From assembly GCA_964428935.1 (NCBI GenBank), contig CAYSAG010000325.1, positions 1 through 5,806 of the forward strand: a DNA stretch of 5,806 nt. The letters are read 5' to 3'. Origin of the DNA: JAADHY01 sp964428935 (GTDB lineage: Bacteria > Planctomycetota > Planctomycetia > Planctomycetales > Planctomycetaceae). The notes under the pieces are model-generated. The model saw only the letters and a program-made list of their open reading frames with translations. It was not told the origin of the DNA and searched no databases. This document shows, one piece after another, positions 5,755-5,806 of this stretch (the stretch's first letter is position 1; every line of letters starts with the position of its first letter). A program made the translations under genes and the position numbers.

Positions 5755-5806
5755 TTGACGCTGCAGCCGACAGCCGGTGGAGCGTTAGGCTTGGACCGTC
5801 TTCGAG

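Overview
The window looks like chromosomal DNA from a GC-rich planctomycete (Planctomycetota, possibly the Pirellulales group). This is inferred from its gene types: a Tat-exported Gfo/Idh/MocA oxidoreductase, a secreted FAD-dependent oxidoreductase that appears to carry a discoidin-like domain, and a large secreted PhoD-like phosphatase. All three genes are spaced widely apart. No rRNA, tRNA, CRISPR, insertion sequence or phage gene was seen.

Layout. Positions 1-1540 (minus strand) hold the N-terminal 513 codons of a FAD-dependent oxidoreductase that runs off the left edge. Positions 1541-1986 are a 446-nt gap with no convincing gene. Positions 1987-3258 (minus strand) encode a complete Gfo/Idh/MocA-family oxidoreductase with a twin-arginine signal. 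Positions 3259-3804 are a 546-nt divergent intergenic region with one candidate promoter per direction, a strong 9-bp hairpin and a 14-bp perfect palindrome. Positions 3805-5664 (plus strand) encode a complete PhoD-like metallophosphatase with a Sec signal. The last 142 nt contain a long-spaced inverted repeat and a consensus -10 box that probably serves a gene beyond the right edge.

How the genes may work together. All three proteins are predicted to leave the cytoplasm: the Gfo/Idh protein through Tat, which suits a protein folded around NAD(P), and the other two probably through Sec. The two oxidoreductases share a strand and could belong to one extracytoplasmic carbohydrate-oxidation or polymer-degradation set, but the 446-nt gap argues against a tight operon. 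The PhoD-like enzyme is transcribed divergently and would release phosphate from an organic phosphoester. Substrates cannot be read from the sequence.

I see no clearly new multi-gene system. The most interesting points are the domain insertion and altered nucleotide-binding motifs of the FAD enzyme, the missing iron-ligand cysteine in the PhoD-like enzyme, and the structured leader of the Gfo/Idh gene.
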